A stretch of DNA of 20,919 nucleotides from a virus: IMG/VR virus record IMGVR_UViG_3300028810_000014, positions 1 through 20,919 of that record. One strand, 5' to 3'. The notes beneath the pieces were generated by a model that saw only the letters and a list, made by a program, of their open reading frames with translations, was not told the origin of the DNA and searched no databases. Both the position numbers and the translations under genes were made by a program. Below are positions 6,724 to 11,758 of the stretch, in pieces (position 1 is the first letter of the stretch; every line of letters starts with the position of its first letter).

Positions 6724-6822
6724 ATGAACGGCTGGCGGAATGTGATCATTGCTTTTGTTGGTGGGGTGGTCTTGTTGTTCGGAGTCATGTGCGCGGGTGA
6801 GGTCTTGGAGTTGATTCGGTGA
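6724..6822 (+). CDS. Single-membrane-segment micro-protein (32 aa)
   Basis: AGGGAGGAAGAA precedes ATG 6724. Residues 7-24 are hydrophobic (VIIAFVGGVVLLFGVMC), with R5 on the N-terminal side and an acidic/basic tail GEVLELIR. One charge before the segment suggests the N-terminus stays inside. First gene after the terminator; it overlaps the next start by 1-4 nt. Confidence 0.7.
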   Translation: MNGWRNVIIAFVGGVVLLFGVMCAGEVLELIR

Positions 6823-7082
6823 TGGCCATGCTCACATTCATACCGATCGACTGCTGGATCTGTGGTGCGCATTACCAGGTACCGGCCACGATCAGCCAGA
6901 GACCAAGCACTGATGAGATGGTGATGGCTCGACCTGTCTCGGCGCATTTCTGGGTCAACGTGGACCAGACCATGATCCGAGCGCATATCGCCGCGCATTG
7001 GCCGATGTTGGTTGTCGGGTTTTTTCTGTGGCGTGCGTATGTCGACGTGTTCGGCATCGACCCGCTGGAGTACTACCGATGA
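6819..7082 (+). CDS. Cys2-His2-like protein with C-terminal membrane segment
   Basis: 87 residues from GTG 6819 (GTGA overlap, GGAG 8 nt upstream); ATG 6822 is an equally possible start. DCWICGAHY gives a CxxC pair near 12-15, and IRAHIAAHW gives an HxxxH pair about 40 residues later, a possible zinc site. Residues ~62-78 (PMLVVGFFLWRAYVDVF) are hydrophobic, perhaps one membrane segment or a buried helix. Function unknown. The stop overlaps the next ATG in ATGA. Confidence 0.68.
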   Translation: MMAMLTFIPIDCWICGAHYQVPATISQRPSTDEMVMARPVSAHFWVNVDQTMIRAHIAAHWPMLVVGFFLWRAYVDVFGIDPLEYYR

Positions 7083-7216
7083 AGCCCCACGTGCAATGTT
7101 GGCGCATCTGGCCCCACCCGTGGCACCTGCATATGGGGCCGAAGGGCGATCAGCCCATGTCGCTGTGCAAGGGCGTGCCAGATCTCCGGAAGCGAGATGT
7201 GTTCCTATGCCGGTAA
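7079..7216 (+). CDS. 45-residue Trp/His/Cys-rich protein
   Basis: ATG 7079 in an ATGA overlap with the previous stop. The product is unusually rich in W, H and C: CWRIWPHPWHLHMGPKG, then LCKGVP and FLCR at the end (C7, C32, C44; H4, H13, H16, H18). This looks like a small metal-binding knuckle, but spacing matches no family I know. The end overlaps the next gene by 10 nt. Confidence 0.6.
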   Translation: MKPHVQCWRIWPHPWHLHMGPKGDQPMSLCKGVPDLRKRDVFLCR

Positions 7217-7590
7217 CCTGGCACTCGACCCCGTATACCATCGGCCCGTCTATCGAGATCCGAGATGGAGCCATGTACTGCCCGGCTGACTCTGACCGGC
7301 AGGTCGAGGTCACCGAGGAAATGATGGAATCCTGGGGATATGAGAGAAGAGATGAAATGACTGTCAAGCAATTCCTAGTCACGGTGAAACTGCCGAAGCG
7401 TCCAGGGCATCGATCGACTGACCCCCGGCCTAGGGTGATTGGCCCGTGCCCACTGAATCCCGACAAGGTGTGCATGGACTCGACCGGCGAACAACACACC
7501 GTGCTCTGGTCCGGCGTGAATCTCGAATACGCCATGAAGTATTGGGCGGAGATCGAGGGGTACCACGTGACGCGAATTGAGGAAGCGTGA
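7207..7590 (+). CDS. 127-residue protein, unknown
   Basis: ATG 7207 overlaps the upstream gene by 10 nt; GGAAGCGAG lies about 10 nt before it. The N-terminal half has YCPADSDRQVEVTEEMMESWGY. The C-terminal half begins at an internal Met (7357, preceded by GAGAGAAGAGATGAA) with MTVKQFLVTVKLPKRPG and ends EGYHVTRIEEA. The internal Met could be a second start in the same frame giving a shorter form. No family recognised. Confidence 0.7.
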   Translation: MPVTWHSTPYTIGPSIEIRDGAMYCPADSDRQVEVTEEMMESWGYERRDEMTVKQFLVTVKLPKRPGHRSTDPRPRVIGPCPLNPDKVCMDSTGEQHTVLWSGVNLEYAMKYWAEIEGYHVTRIEEA

Positions 7591-7682
7591 ATTGGTTGAG
7601 ACGGAATCCGGGTAAGGCCATCCTGGCGGTTTACGTGGTCGGGTGGCTGGTCATTCTTGGAATCACGGTGGCTCATGGATGA
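7587..7682 (+). CDS. Single-membrane-segment micro-protein (31 aa)
   Basis: GTG 7587 in a GTGA overlap, with GAGGAA 2 nt upstream. The N-terminus is basic (R5, R6, K10) and is followed by a hydrophobic helix 11-29 (AILAVYVVGWLVILGITVA) and a three-residue tail AHG. The charge pattern predicts N-terminus inside with almost nothing outside. Confidence 0.7.
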   Translation: MNWLRRNPGKAILAVYVVGWLVILGITVAHG

Positions 7683-7738
7683 CACACCGATGGTTGGGCA
7701 AGGACAGCATTACAATTGGGCAGACAGGGGATCACGAT

Positions 7739-8029
7739 ATGAACCAGTCGAACGACCGCAACGACCCCGAGCGGGATCACCTCGCCCGTACCGGGTTAAC
7801 ATGGGCCGACGTCCGGGATCAGTTAAGGAAAACGCTTTCCGAGCCTCCTCGTGAGCACCGGGTTGTGAAGCGATGCCGTCATCCCCACTGCGACCGTGAC
7901 CGGTGCGCGATGGACCAGCTCGCCCAGGCCGTTCAGCTGCCCCGTACGCCGCAGCCGGTGTCATTCCTGAGGTGGTGTGGGGAGCCAGGTGTACACTCCG
8001 CCCACGGCCGTTGTGACGGGGTTAAATGA
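7739..8029 (+). CDS. 96-residue basic Cys/His protein, unknown
   Basis: ATG 7739 is chosen because AGGGGATC precedes it at a good distance. ATG 7679, which would overlap the upstream stop as ATGA and add 20 residues, is possible. Features are a helical LTWADVRDQLRKTL and a Cys/His cluster KRCRHPHCDRDRC (three cysteines, two histidines) that may bind zinc, then two further cysteines near the end (WCGEP, GRCDG). It may bind nucleic acid. It is the last plus-strand gene before a bidirectional terminator. Confidence 0.68.
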   Translation: MNQSNDRNDPERDHLARTGLTWADVRDQLRKTLSEPPREHRVVKRCRHPHCDRDRCAMDQLAQAVQLPRTPQPVSFLRWCGEPGVHSAHGRCDGVK

Positions 8030-8039
8030 GGACTGCGAA

Positions 8040-8072
8040 AAACCCCCCGGCCAGTGGTGCACCGGGGGGTTT
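8040..8072. terminator. Bidirectional terminator between convergent genes
   Basis: AAACCCCCCGG (8040-8050) pairs perfectly with CCGGGGGGTTT (8062-8072) over an 11-nt loop. It is A-rich on the left and T-rich on the right, so it works as a terminator on both strands. It sits 10 nt after the plus-strand stop (8029) and just beyond the minus-strand stop (8083), exactly where two convergent transcripts must end. Confidence 0.88.
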
Positions 8073-8082
8073 GTCGTTGGCG

Positions 8083-8706
8083 TTACGGGGTCCGGGTGGA
8101 CCGGCAGGCCGCGCGTGCAGCCGGGGAGGCAACGTGGGCGCATCCGGCGTGCGAACCGCGACGCGATGCGGTGGGGGCGGCTTTGGTGCGGGTGGTGGTG
8201 GTTGCCACCGGCAGCGGCACGGCCACCTGCGGGGTGGGGATCGCGACCGGTGCGACAACCGCAACCGGGGCGATGGCGGCTTCCCGAGTGGCGATCAACC
8301 GCTCCGCGAAGGCGCGAATCCGGTTGGCGAGCAGTTCGCCGAGGAGGTAAGCAACCACCGGCCACGCGTGGCCAGCAGCCTGGATTCCGGTTTCCGCTTC
8401 CCACACGTTCGCGACGATCGAGACGACCACAGCGACGGTGAGGATTGCACCGGCGATCTTGCGCGACACGGTGTCGAGACGCGGGATTTGCAGGGCCATC
8501 GCGGCACCGAGTGCGAGCAGGTCGATCGTGCCCGGGATGACATACGAGAACAGCTTGAAGTGGTTGTTCAGGAGTAGGGTTACCTGCGTGCCGTACGAGG
8601 CCACGGTGCCGATAGCGGCGATCACGTAGGCGATCTTCTTGACGTGTCCGGCGGTCTTGAGGATCGAGTCGGTGGGGATTTCGGTGAGTGCGGGGGTGGT
8701 GTTCAT
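8083..8706 (-). CDS. DUF2637-like multi-pass membrane protein
   Basis: 207 residues on the minus strand, start ATG 8706 after AAGGAGAACCAAA. Four hydrophobic segments lie at about 24-40, 45-72 (containing FSYVIPGTIDLLALGAAMAL), 85-103 and 112-126. The P-x-x-I-D-x-L pattern in the second segment is typical of DUF2637 / Spd-type membrane proteins of actinobacterial plasmids and phages. The last ~60 residues are Ala/Pro/Thr/Arg-rich and disordered. It is the only leftward gene amid a rightward train, with its own promoter and terminator, like a moron gene. Role unknown; Spd proteins are linked to plasmid spread. Confidence 0.8.
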   Translation of the reverse strand: MNTTPALTEIPTDSILKTAGHVKKIAYVIAAIGTVASYGTQVTLLLNNHFKLFSYVIPGTIDLLALGAAMALQIPRLDTVSRKIAGAILTVAVVVSIVANVWEAETGIQAAGHAWPVVAYLLGELLANRIRAFAERLIATREAAIAPVAVVAPVAIPTPQVAVPLPVATTTTRTKAAPTASRRGSHAGCAHVASPAARAACRSTRTP

Positions 8707-8746
8707 TTTGGTTCTCCTTCGTGGTGGTTGTTTGCCCTGTACTCCT

Positions 8747-8774
8747 AATGTACCCGAGGCGAAGAGAAATACAA
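8747..8774 (-). promoter_or_regulatory. Candidate promoter of the DUF2637-like gene
   Basis: On the minus strand, TTGTAT (8774-8769) and TACATT (8752-8747) are separated by 16 nt, close to sigma-70/SigA consensus. Transcription would start near 8740, leaving a leader of about 33 nt that contains AAGGAG. The intergenic gap 8707-8829 also has to serve the rightward gene at 8830, for which I see no clear promoter. Confidence 0.4.
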
Positions 8775-8829
8775 CAGCGAATGCCTCATACGAATGGCCA
8801 TTTCTAGGAAAGAAAAGGGGGAGGCATTT

Positions 8830-9093
8830 ATGAGTGCTGATGATTCCGAGAAGCCGAACGCAATACCTAAAGACTTAGAAAAGGCGATTGCGAATTTGGC
8901 GAGAGTTACGGTTCAACGGGGATTGGACCCCGGACGCGTGTTGGCCATGCTAATGCGAATCGTCGAATGGCGCAACACTGTCTGGACAACGCTTTCCCAT
9001 GAGCAGAAGGACCAGGTGCGCGCATTGCTCCGGCGCATGCGTCACCATGGGCAAGCACCACCAAAGGGCAGACGCACCGACCGCAAGGACTGA
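8830..9093 (+). CDS. 87-residue helical, very basic protein
   Basis: GGGGGAGG lies 5-6 nt before ATG 8830; an upstream ATG at 8794 lacks such a site. The protein is mainly helical (LEKAIANLARVTVQRG; VLAMLMRIVEW) and ends in a strongly basic tail (RALLRRMRHHGQ, then KGRRTDRKD), which suggests nucleic-acid binding. It is immediately upstream of the WhiB gene (1-nt gap) and likely co-expressed with it. No family recognised. Confidence 0.75.
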   Translation: MSADDSEKPNAIPKDLEKAIANLARVTVQRGLDPGRVLAMLMRIVEWRNTVWTTLSHEQKDQVRALLRRMRHHGQAPPKGRRTDRKD

Positions 9094-9094
9094 A

Positions 9095-9415
9095 ATGAGA
9101 TACCGAGATCAACCCTGGGAACTCGCGAATTGCCGGGGAACGGACACACCATCCTGGTTCCCCGAGAAAGGACGAGTGACAGGCGAGCATCTGGGCATTC
9201 TCCAACGCATATGCAATGCATGCGAGATTAGGGACAGGTGTTTGGCATGGGCTCTCGAACGCGAGGAACGCGGATTCTGGGGCGGTCAGTATTTCCCAGC
9301 GAGGTTGGAGAAAGATGTCGATGACGTTGAAGGGGTACACACCCCAGACGATGGCGATAAGGTGCCGGACGTGTGGGAAGGGCCCGAGACAGAGATGCGT
9401 GCCGAGGACTGGTAA
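9095..9415 (+). CDS. whiB: WhiB-family iron-sulfur transcription factor
   Basis: 106 residues, ATG 9095 preceded by AAGGA. It has the four WhiB cysteines (C13, then C40-x2-C43-x5-C49) that hold a 4Fe-4S cluster, followed by the ERGFWGGQ turn (59-66) that contacts the primary sigma factor. The acidic last ~35 residues replace the basic DNA-binding tail of many host WhiB proteins. Phage WhiB proteins are known in mycobacteriophage TM4, where the protein represses a host whiB gene and interferes with septation. A similar host-directed role is inferred here. The 3' end overlaps the following gene by about 100 nt. Confidence 0.92.
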   Translation: MRYRDQPWELANCRGTDTPSWFPEKGRVTGEHLGILQRICNACEIRDRCLAWALEREERGFWGGQYFPARLEKDVDDVEGVHTPDDGDKVPDVWEGPETEMRAEDW

Positions 9416-9578
9416 CCCGGTGGGCGCGCGTCCGTACCCGGCGCATGCAGCGCGCGTGAATGACGCGAAAGAAATTCAGGACGTGGCCTCTTTCATGTGC
9501 GTGTCATTCGATGAGGCGCGTGACATTTGGGAGCAGGTCATCGCCGTGTATGGTCCCGTTCGGTCCGAAAGGAAGTGA
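9315..9578 (+). CDS. Small zinc-binding protein (CxxC...C...HAAR type)
   Basis: 87 residues. It carries RCRTCGKGPRQRC (three Cys) followed by a PYPAHAARV segment, the pattern of a small zinc-binding protein common in actinophages (Cys-x2-Cys-x6-Cys, then His-Ala-Ala-Arg). A helical tail ends DEARDIWEQVIAVYG. ATG 9315 is chosen for the GGAG just upstream; ATG 9321 or 9351 would also keep the zinc motif, 9351 cutting the overlap with whiB from 101 to 65 nt. Function unknown. Confidence 0.75.
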   Translation: MSMTLKGYTPQTMAIRCRTCGKGPRQRCVPRTGNPVGARPYPAHAARVNDAKEIQDVASFMCVSFDEARDIWEQVIAVYGPVRSERK

Positions 9579-9581
9579 ATC

Positions 9582-9671
9582 ATGACGCCAAACGCGCGTC
9601 TCTTGTTGCTGGTCGTTGCCATCGTCACTCTCGGGTGCACAGCGATGGTCCTGTTTGGGGGTCACCGGTGA
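9582..9671 (+). CDS. Single-membrane-segment micro-protein (29 aa)
   Basis: ATG 9582 follows AAAGGAAGTGAATC and lies 3 nt after the previous stop. R6 precedes a hydrophobic helix 7-25 (LLLLVVAIVTLGCTAMVLF), then GGHR. It overlaps the next gene in GTGA. First member of the dense run of membrane micro-proteins. Confidence 0.7.
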   Translation: MTPNARLLLLVVAIVTLGCTAMVLFGGHR

Positions 9672-9754
9672 GTACTCGCGCGCTCGGGTGGCTAGTGGTC
9701 ATCATTGCCCTCATCGGGGCGACACTGTCCATTCTCTCACTTTTGGTTGATTGA
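9668..9754 (+). CDS. Single-membrane-segment micro-protein (28 aa)
   Basis: GTG 9668 in a GTGA overlap, with GGGGG about 7 nt upstream. R4 is the only positive charge; residues 6-27 are hydrophobic (LGWLVVIIALIGATLSILSL) and the last residue is Asp. This predicts N-terminus inside with no outer domain. Confidence 0.66.
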   Translation: MSTRALGWLVVIIALIGATLSILSLLVD

Positions 9755-9807
9755 GTGGCCAAGCTGGGACTCATGTGGTTCGATCGATGTATGCGAAGGG
9801 AGGATCA

Positions 9808-9936
9808 ATGAAATTGCGCACATTCGTGTTCTGGTGTATCGCCGTGCTGATTGGGGTTACCCTGATCCGGATGGTGGTGGACCAGGGATGGAACCCCCTG
9901 GAGGGTCGCGTGCCAACCGTCGACATCAACCGGTGA
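9808..9936 (+). CDS. Membrane micro-protein with short outer tail (42 aa)
   Basis: GAAGGGAGGATCA precedes ATG 9808. K2 and R4 lead into a hydrophobic helix about 5-24 (TFVFWCIAVLIGVTLI), followed by a hydrophilic tail of ~18 residues (DQGWNPLEGRVPTVDINR). The x-x-F-W start of the helix resembles the proteins at 5744 and 11666. The 53-nt gap before it holds only a weak 18-codon frame. Confidence 0.74.
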   Translation: MKLRTFVFWCIAVLIGVTLIRMVVDQGWNPLEGRVPTVDINR

Positions 9937-10016
9937 TGGTCTACCTCATCGGCGCGGTCATCTTCGGGGTGACGGTGGTCGGAGTGCTCTACGTCATCTT
10001 CGGGGGTTGGAAATGA
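9936..10016 (+). CDS. Single-membrane-segment micro-protein (26 aa)
   Basis: ATG 9936 overlaps the previous stop by one base (TGATG); GTG 9933 would add one residue. Residues 2-22 are hydrophobic (YLIGAVIFGVTVVGVLYVIF) and the tail is GGWK. No N-terminal charge and a C-terminal Lys suggest the C-terminus is inside. No clear Shine-Dalgarno, so it probably depends on translational coupling. Confidence 0.64.
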   Translation: MVYLIGAVIFGVTVVGVLYVIFGGWK

Positions 10017-10099
10017 TCCCCGGATGGGCCTGGCTTGTGGCCGGTATTCTGGCCATCCTTGTATACGCAATCGTCTACCGCAAGATGGGGGGTAAGTGA
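10013..10099 (+). CDS. Single-membrane-segment micro-protein (28 aa)
   Basis: ATG 10013 in an ATGA overlap, with GGGGG upstream inside the previous gene. A hydrophobic helix at 5-21 (WAWLVAGILAILVYAIV) is followed by the basic tail YRKMGGK, which predicts a cytoplasmic C-terminus. The stop TGA and the next ATG share one base. Confidence 0.7.
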   Translation: MIPGWAWLVAGILAILVYAIVYRKMGGK

Positions 10100-10176
10100 T
10101 GCCCTGGTGGTTCTGGGTCATCATGTCGGCAGCCGTGGCCATTGGTGTCATCACCGGATGGCGGAAGAAGCCATGA
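10099..10176 (+). CDS. Single-membrane-segment micro-protein (25 aa)
   Basis: The smallest member. GGGGGGTAAGTG precedes ATG 10099, which overlaps the previous stop by one base. Residues 3-20 are hydrophobic with three Trp (WWFWVIMSAAVAIGVITG), and the tail WRKKP is basic, predicting C-terminus inside. ATGA overlap with the next gene. Confidence 0.67.
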   Translation: MPWWFWVIMSAAVAIGVITGWRKKP

Positions 10177-10280
10177 GCCAAGAGATGAATGGAATCGAAT
10201 TCCTGCTCATCTGCGGGGTGCCCGTTGCGGTGGTCATCGGCGGATACATCGCGCTGAAGATGTGGGCGCGGCGCAAGTGA
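10173..10280 (+). CDS. Single-membrane-segment micro-protein (35 aa)
   Basis: GGAAGAAGCC precedes ATG 10173 in an ATGA overlap. An acidic N-terminus (E4, E9) precedes a hydrophobic helix of about 10-28 (FLLICGVPVAVVIGGYIAL) and a basic tail KMWARRK, strongly predicting N-out/C-in. A GTGA overlap leads into the next gene. Confidence 0.72.
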   Translation: MSQEMNGIEFLLICGVPVAVVIGGYIALKMWARRK

Positions 10281-10372
10281 ACGAGGGGTGGGTAGTCCTG
10301 GGCCTATTTGCCATATGCGGCGGTCTCCTATGGCTGAACGCCAAGTGGAAGAAATGGATCGACAGGAGGTAG
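10277..10372 (+). CDS. Single-membrane-segment micro-protein (31 aa)
   Basis: GTG 10277 in a GTGA overlap. E3 is followed by a hydrophobic helix 5-20 (WVVLGLFAICGGLLWL) and a highly basic, Trp-containing tail NAKWKKWIDRR (five K/R), predicting C-terminus inside and perhaps bound to the membrane surface. Its last codons form the AGGAGG Shine-Dalgarno of the next gene. Confidence 0.7.
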   Translation: MNEGWVVLGLFAICGGLLWLNAKWKKWIDRR

Positions 10373-10374
10373 TC

Positions 10375-10677
10375 GTGGAAGACAGAGTCAGCCTCGAACG
10401 GTTCATCACTCGAGCCGGTGAGGAATTGGGTACATGGGTCCGGGCGGACTTCGGCCTGGAGGTCATGTGCCAGGGCAGCGATATCGTGGGCACCTTCCAC
10501 GTACGCGGCCAGGGTCACGTGCTGGCCTCGGTCGTCCTCCCATGCCGCGACTGGATGTCGGTCCCCGGGAGCGAAGGAATGGAGGTGTGGACCGATGCCG
10601 GGCCTACGGGCGATCAGTTCGGCACTGTTCACCTTCGCGGTTCGGGGGATGCGGATTGGTGGCTGATGCGGGCATGA
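10375..10677 (+). CDS. 100-residue soluble protein, unknown
   Basis: GTG 10375 is preceded by AGGAGGTAGTC, a near-perfect ribosome binding site. It is acidic, with a helical start (LERFITRAGEELGTWVRADFG) and then apparent beta strands (DIVGTFHVRGQGHVLASVVLP; GDQFGTVHLRG). No membrane segment and no recognised motif. It interrupts the run of membrane micro-genes and overlaps the next start in ATGA. Confidence 0.78.
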   Translation: MEDRVSLERFITRAGEELGTWVRADFGLEVMCQGSDIVGTFHVRGQGHVLASVVLPCRDWMSVPGSEGMEVWTDAGPTGDQFGTVHLRGSGDADWWLMRA

Positions 10678-10922
10678 GTACCATCGTGGAGTACCACACC
10701 TGCACCATGAAAGCGGTGATACCTTCTTCGCCTGATCAAGAATTCCTCTCTCCCTGGGGTATATACCGGTGCACCCATTACAACCTGGACGGTACGCACT
10801 GCCAAGCAATGGTCACTGGGCACAACATGCCCTATTTCGCAGCCGGGTCTCATGTGACATCGTCGGAAGCGATAACGGCGTGGCTCAACAAAGACAAGGC
10901 CAGCGGTGGACCCGAAGGATGA
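10674..10922 (+). CDS. 82-residue Cys/His-containing protein, unknown
   Basis: ATG 10674 in an ATGA overlap with the previous gene. Three cysteines (C10, C33, C43) lie among histidines (EYHTC; YRCTHYNLDGTHCQ; TGHN), which might bind a metal. The C-terminal third is helical (SSEAITAWLNKDK). No family recognised. It overlaps the next GTG start by 17 nt. Confidence 0.72.
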   Translation: MSTIVEYHTCTMKAVIPSSPDQEFLSPWGIYRCTHYNLDGTHCQAMVTGHNMPYFAAGSHVTSSEAITAWLNKDKASGGPEG

Positions 10923-11007
10923 GAACGGCGTTCTGCTGGTCGTGATCGTGATCCTCGCCGGGTTGGCATACGCCATCTACCGGATATTGAGGGGGCCACG
11001 CGAATGA
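10906..11007 (+). CDS. Single-membrane-segment micro-protein (33 aa)
   Basis: GTG 10906 with AAGG 7 nt upstream, inside the previous gene. The acidic N-terminus VDPKDENG precedes a hydrophobic helix 9-25 (VLLVVIVILAGLAYAIY) and a basic tail RILRGPRE, predicting C-terminus inside. ATGA overlap with the next gene. Confidence 0.67.
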   Translation: MDPKDENGVLLVVIVILAGLAYAIYRILRGPRE

Positions 11008-11180
11008 CTGAAGAACCCTGTGATGAGACGTTCGATATCGACAGCGTCGACATCATAGCCTGGGGTAGCGATATCCCGATCGCAACACACGAGGGCGTGA
11101 CACTCCGTTGCTCTCTCGGGGCAGGGCACATTCCTACTGACCTCCACAGCGATGGGGTCACAGATTGGAGATCAGAATGA
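11004..11180 (+). CDS. 58-residue acidic protein, unknown
   Basis: GAGGGGG lies 8 nt before ATG 11004. The product is soluble and very acidic, especially in the first 20 residues (TEEPCDETFDIDSVD), with C6 and C36 and beta-like stretches (IIAWGSDIPIATHEG). No recognised motif. Its last codons carry GGAGATC, the ribosome binding site of the next gene, in an ATGA overlap. Confidence 0.65.
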   Translation: MTEEPCDETFDIDSVDIIAWGSDIPIATHEGVTLRCSLGAGHIPTDLHSDGVTDWRSE

Positions 11181-11305
11181 AGTACGTCATCGGTATCGGC
11201 GCACTCATCATCGCGGTGCTCATCATCATCGCGATTATCCCCCAGAAGGACTGCGCGGGGAATAACACCTGGAAGACCTCCGAGACCTGCCAGACCGGCA
11301 AGTAA
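11177..11305 (+). CDS. Membrane micro-protein with two-Cys outer tail (42 aa)
   Basis: GGAGATCAGA precedes ATG 11177. K2 leads into a very Ile-rich helix 3-21 (IGIGALIIAVLIIIAII), then a ~20-residue hydrophilic tail with cysteines at 26 and 38 (KDCAGNNTWKTSETCQ). If the tail is outside, the two cysteines could form a disulfide loop of 11 residues. Confidence 0.72.
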   Translation: MKYVIGIGALIIAVLIIIAIIPQKDCAGNNTWKTSETCQTGK

Positions 11306-11306
11306 C

Positions 11307-11396
11307 GTGCACAAGCATGGCAAGTTCTTCATCGGAGCCTTTGGACTGGCGATGCTGGTCCTCCTCGTGATAGGTCTCTTCGGGGGCAAGTCATGA
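11307..11396 (+). CDS. Single-membrane-segment micro-protein (29 aa)
   Basis: GTG 11307, one base after the previous stop; the ribosome site is weak. The N-terminus is basic (H2, K3, H4, K6) and is followed by a hydrophobic helix 7-25 (FFIGAFGLAMLVLLVIGLF) and the tail GGKS. ATGA overlap with the next gene. Confidence 0.65.
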   Translation: MHKHGKFFIGAFGLAMLVLLVIGLFGGKS

Positions 11397-11485
11397 AACG
11401 GGCCCTGGTCGTGCTCGGGTGGGCGGGGGTGGCGGTTGTGGCTTGGCTGCTGTCGTCGCTGTACATGAATCCGAACATCCGATGA
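11393..11485 (+). CDS. Single-membrane-segment micro-protein (30 aa)
   Basis: GGGGGCAAGTC precedes ATG 11393. K2 and R3 are followed by a hydrophobic helix 4-24 (ALVVLGWAGVAVVAWLLSSL) and a six-residue tail MNPNIR. The N-terminal charge predicts N-terminus inside. ATGA overlap with the next gene. Confidence 0.68.
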   Translation: MKRALVVLGWAGVAVVAWLLSSLYMNPNIR

Positions 11486-11577
11486 GTGCGGGCAAAGTAG
11501 TGGCGGTCATCCTTGCGGTGGCCGTCGCTACCCTCATTATCGGCCGGTATATCGCCATGGTGGCGGGAGGTACGTGA
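11482..11577 (+). CDS. Single-membrane-segment micro-protein (31 aa)
   Basis: ATG 11482 in an ATGA overlap with the previous gene; no strong Shine-Dalgarno, so coupling is likely. K5 leads into a hydrophobic helix 6-21 (VVAVILAVAVATLIIG), with R22 within a second weakly hydrophobic stretch. The end GGAGGT serves as ribosome binding site for the next gene. Confidence 0.66.
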   Translation: MSAGKVVAVILAVAVATLIIGRYIAMVAGGT

Positions 11578-11669
11578 TGAACTGGAAACGGGTCATCCTT
11601 TTGATGGTCCTAACCTGGGGCGGGTTCCTTGCCCTGGTCTGGGCCTCCAACAGTGGAGTGTTCCCATGA
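11577..11669 (+). CDS. Single-membrane-segment micro-protein (30 aa)
   Basis: GGGAGGTACGTG precedes ATG 11577, which overlaps the previous stop by one base. K4 and R5 are followed by a hydrophobic helix 6-23 (VILLMVLTWGGFLALVWA) and the short tail SNSGVFP. Predicted N-terminus inside. ATGA overlap with the next gene, whose N-terminus (MNKWK) resembles this one (MNWKR). Confidence 0.7.
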   Translation: MNWKRVILLMVLTWGGFLALVWASNSGVFP

Positions 11670-11758
11670 ACAAGTGGAAGGCCATGTTCTGGATTGGCCT
11701 GATTCTCGGAGTGGCCCTGTACGCGTGGACCTTATGGGGTGCCACCAGTGGCCGGTAA
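11666..11758 (+). CDS. Single-membrane-segment micro-protein (30 aa)
   Basis: ATG 11666 in an ATGA overlap. K3 and K5 precede a hydrophobic helix 6-24 (AMFWIGLILGVALYAWTLW) and the tail GATSGR. The AMFW start of the helix is shared with the protein at 5744. It is the last of six consecutive membrane micro-genes (from 11177) and overlaps the next gene by 11 nt. Confidence 0.7.
   Translation: MNKWKAMFWIGLILGVALYAWTLWGATSGR

Noticed and set aside
6597-7685. 362-codon minus-strand frame
   Set aside because: Runs against six tightly coupled plus-strand genes with good ribosome sites and across a terminator; no start signal of its own.
7675-7854. 59-codon frame starting MDDTPMVGQGQ
   Set aside because: Start overlaps the upstream stop well, but the later part is Arg/Pro-rich and lies over the better-supported gene at 7739.
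8026-8577. 183-codon plus-strand frame
   Set aside because: Antisense to the DUF2637-like gene and begins at its terminator; Gly/Arg-rich composition.
9755-9811. 18-codon frame between two micro-protein genes
   Set aside because: GTG directly after the previous stop but no binding site and no hydrophobic segment; too short to support.
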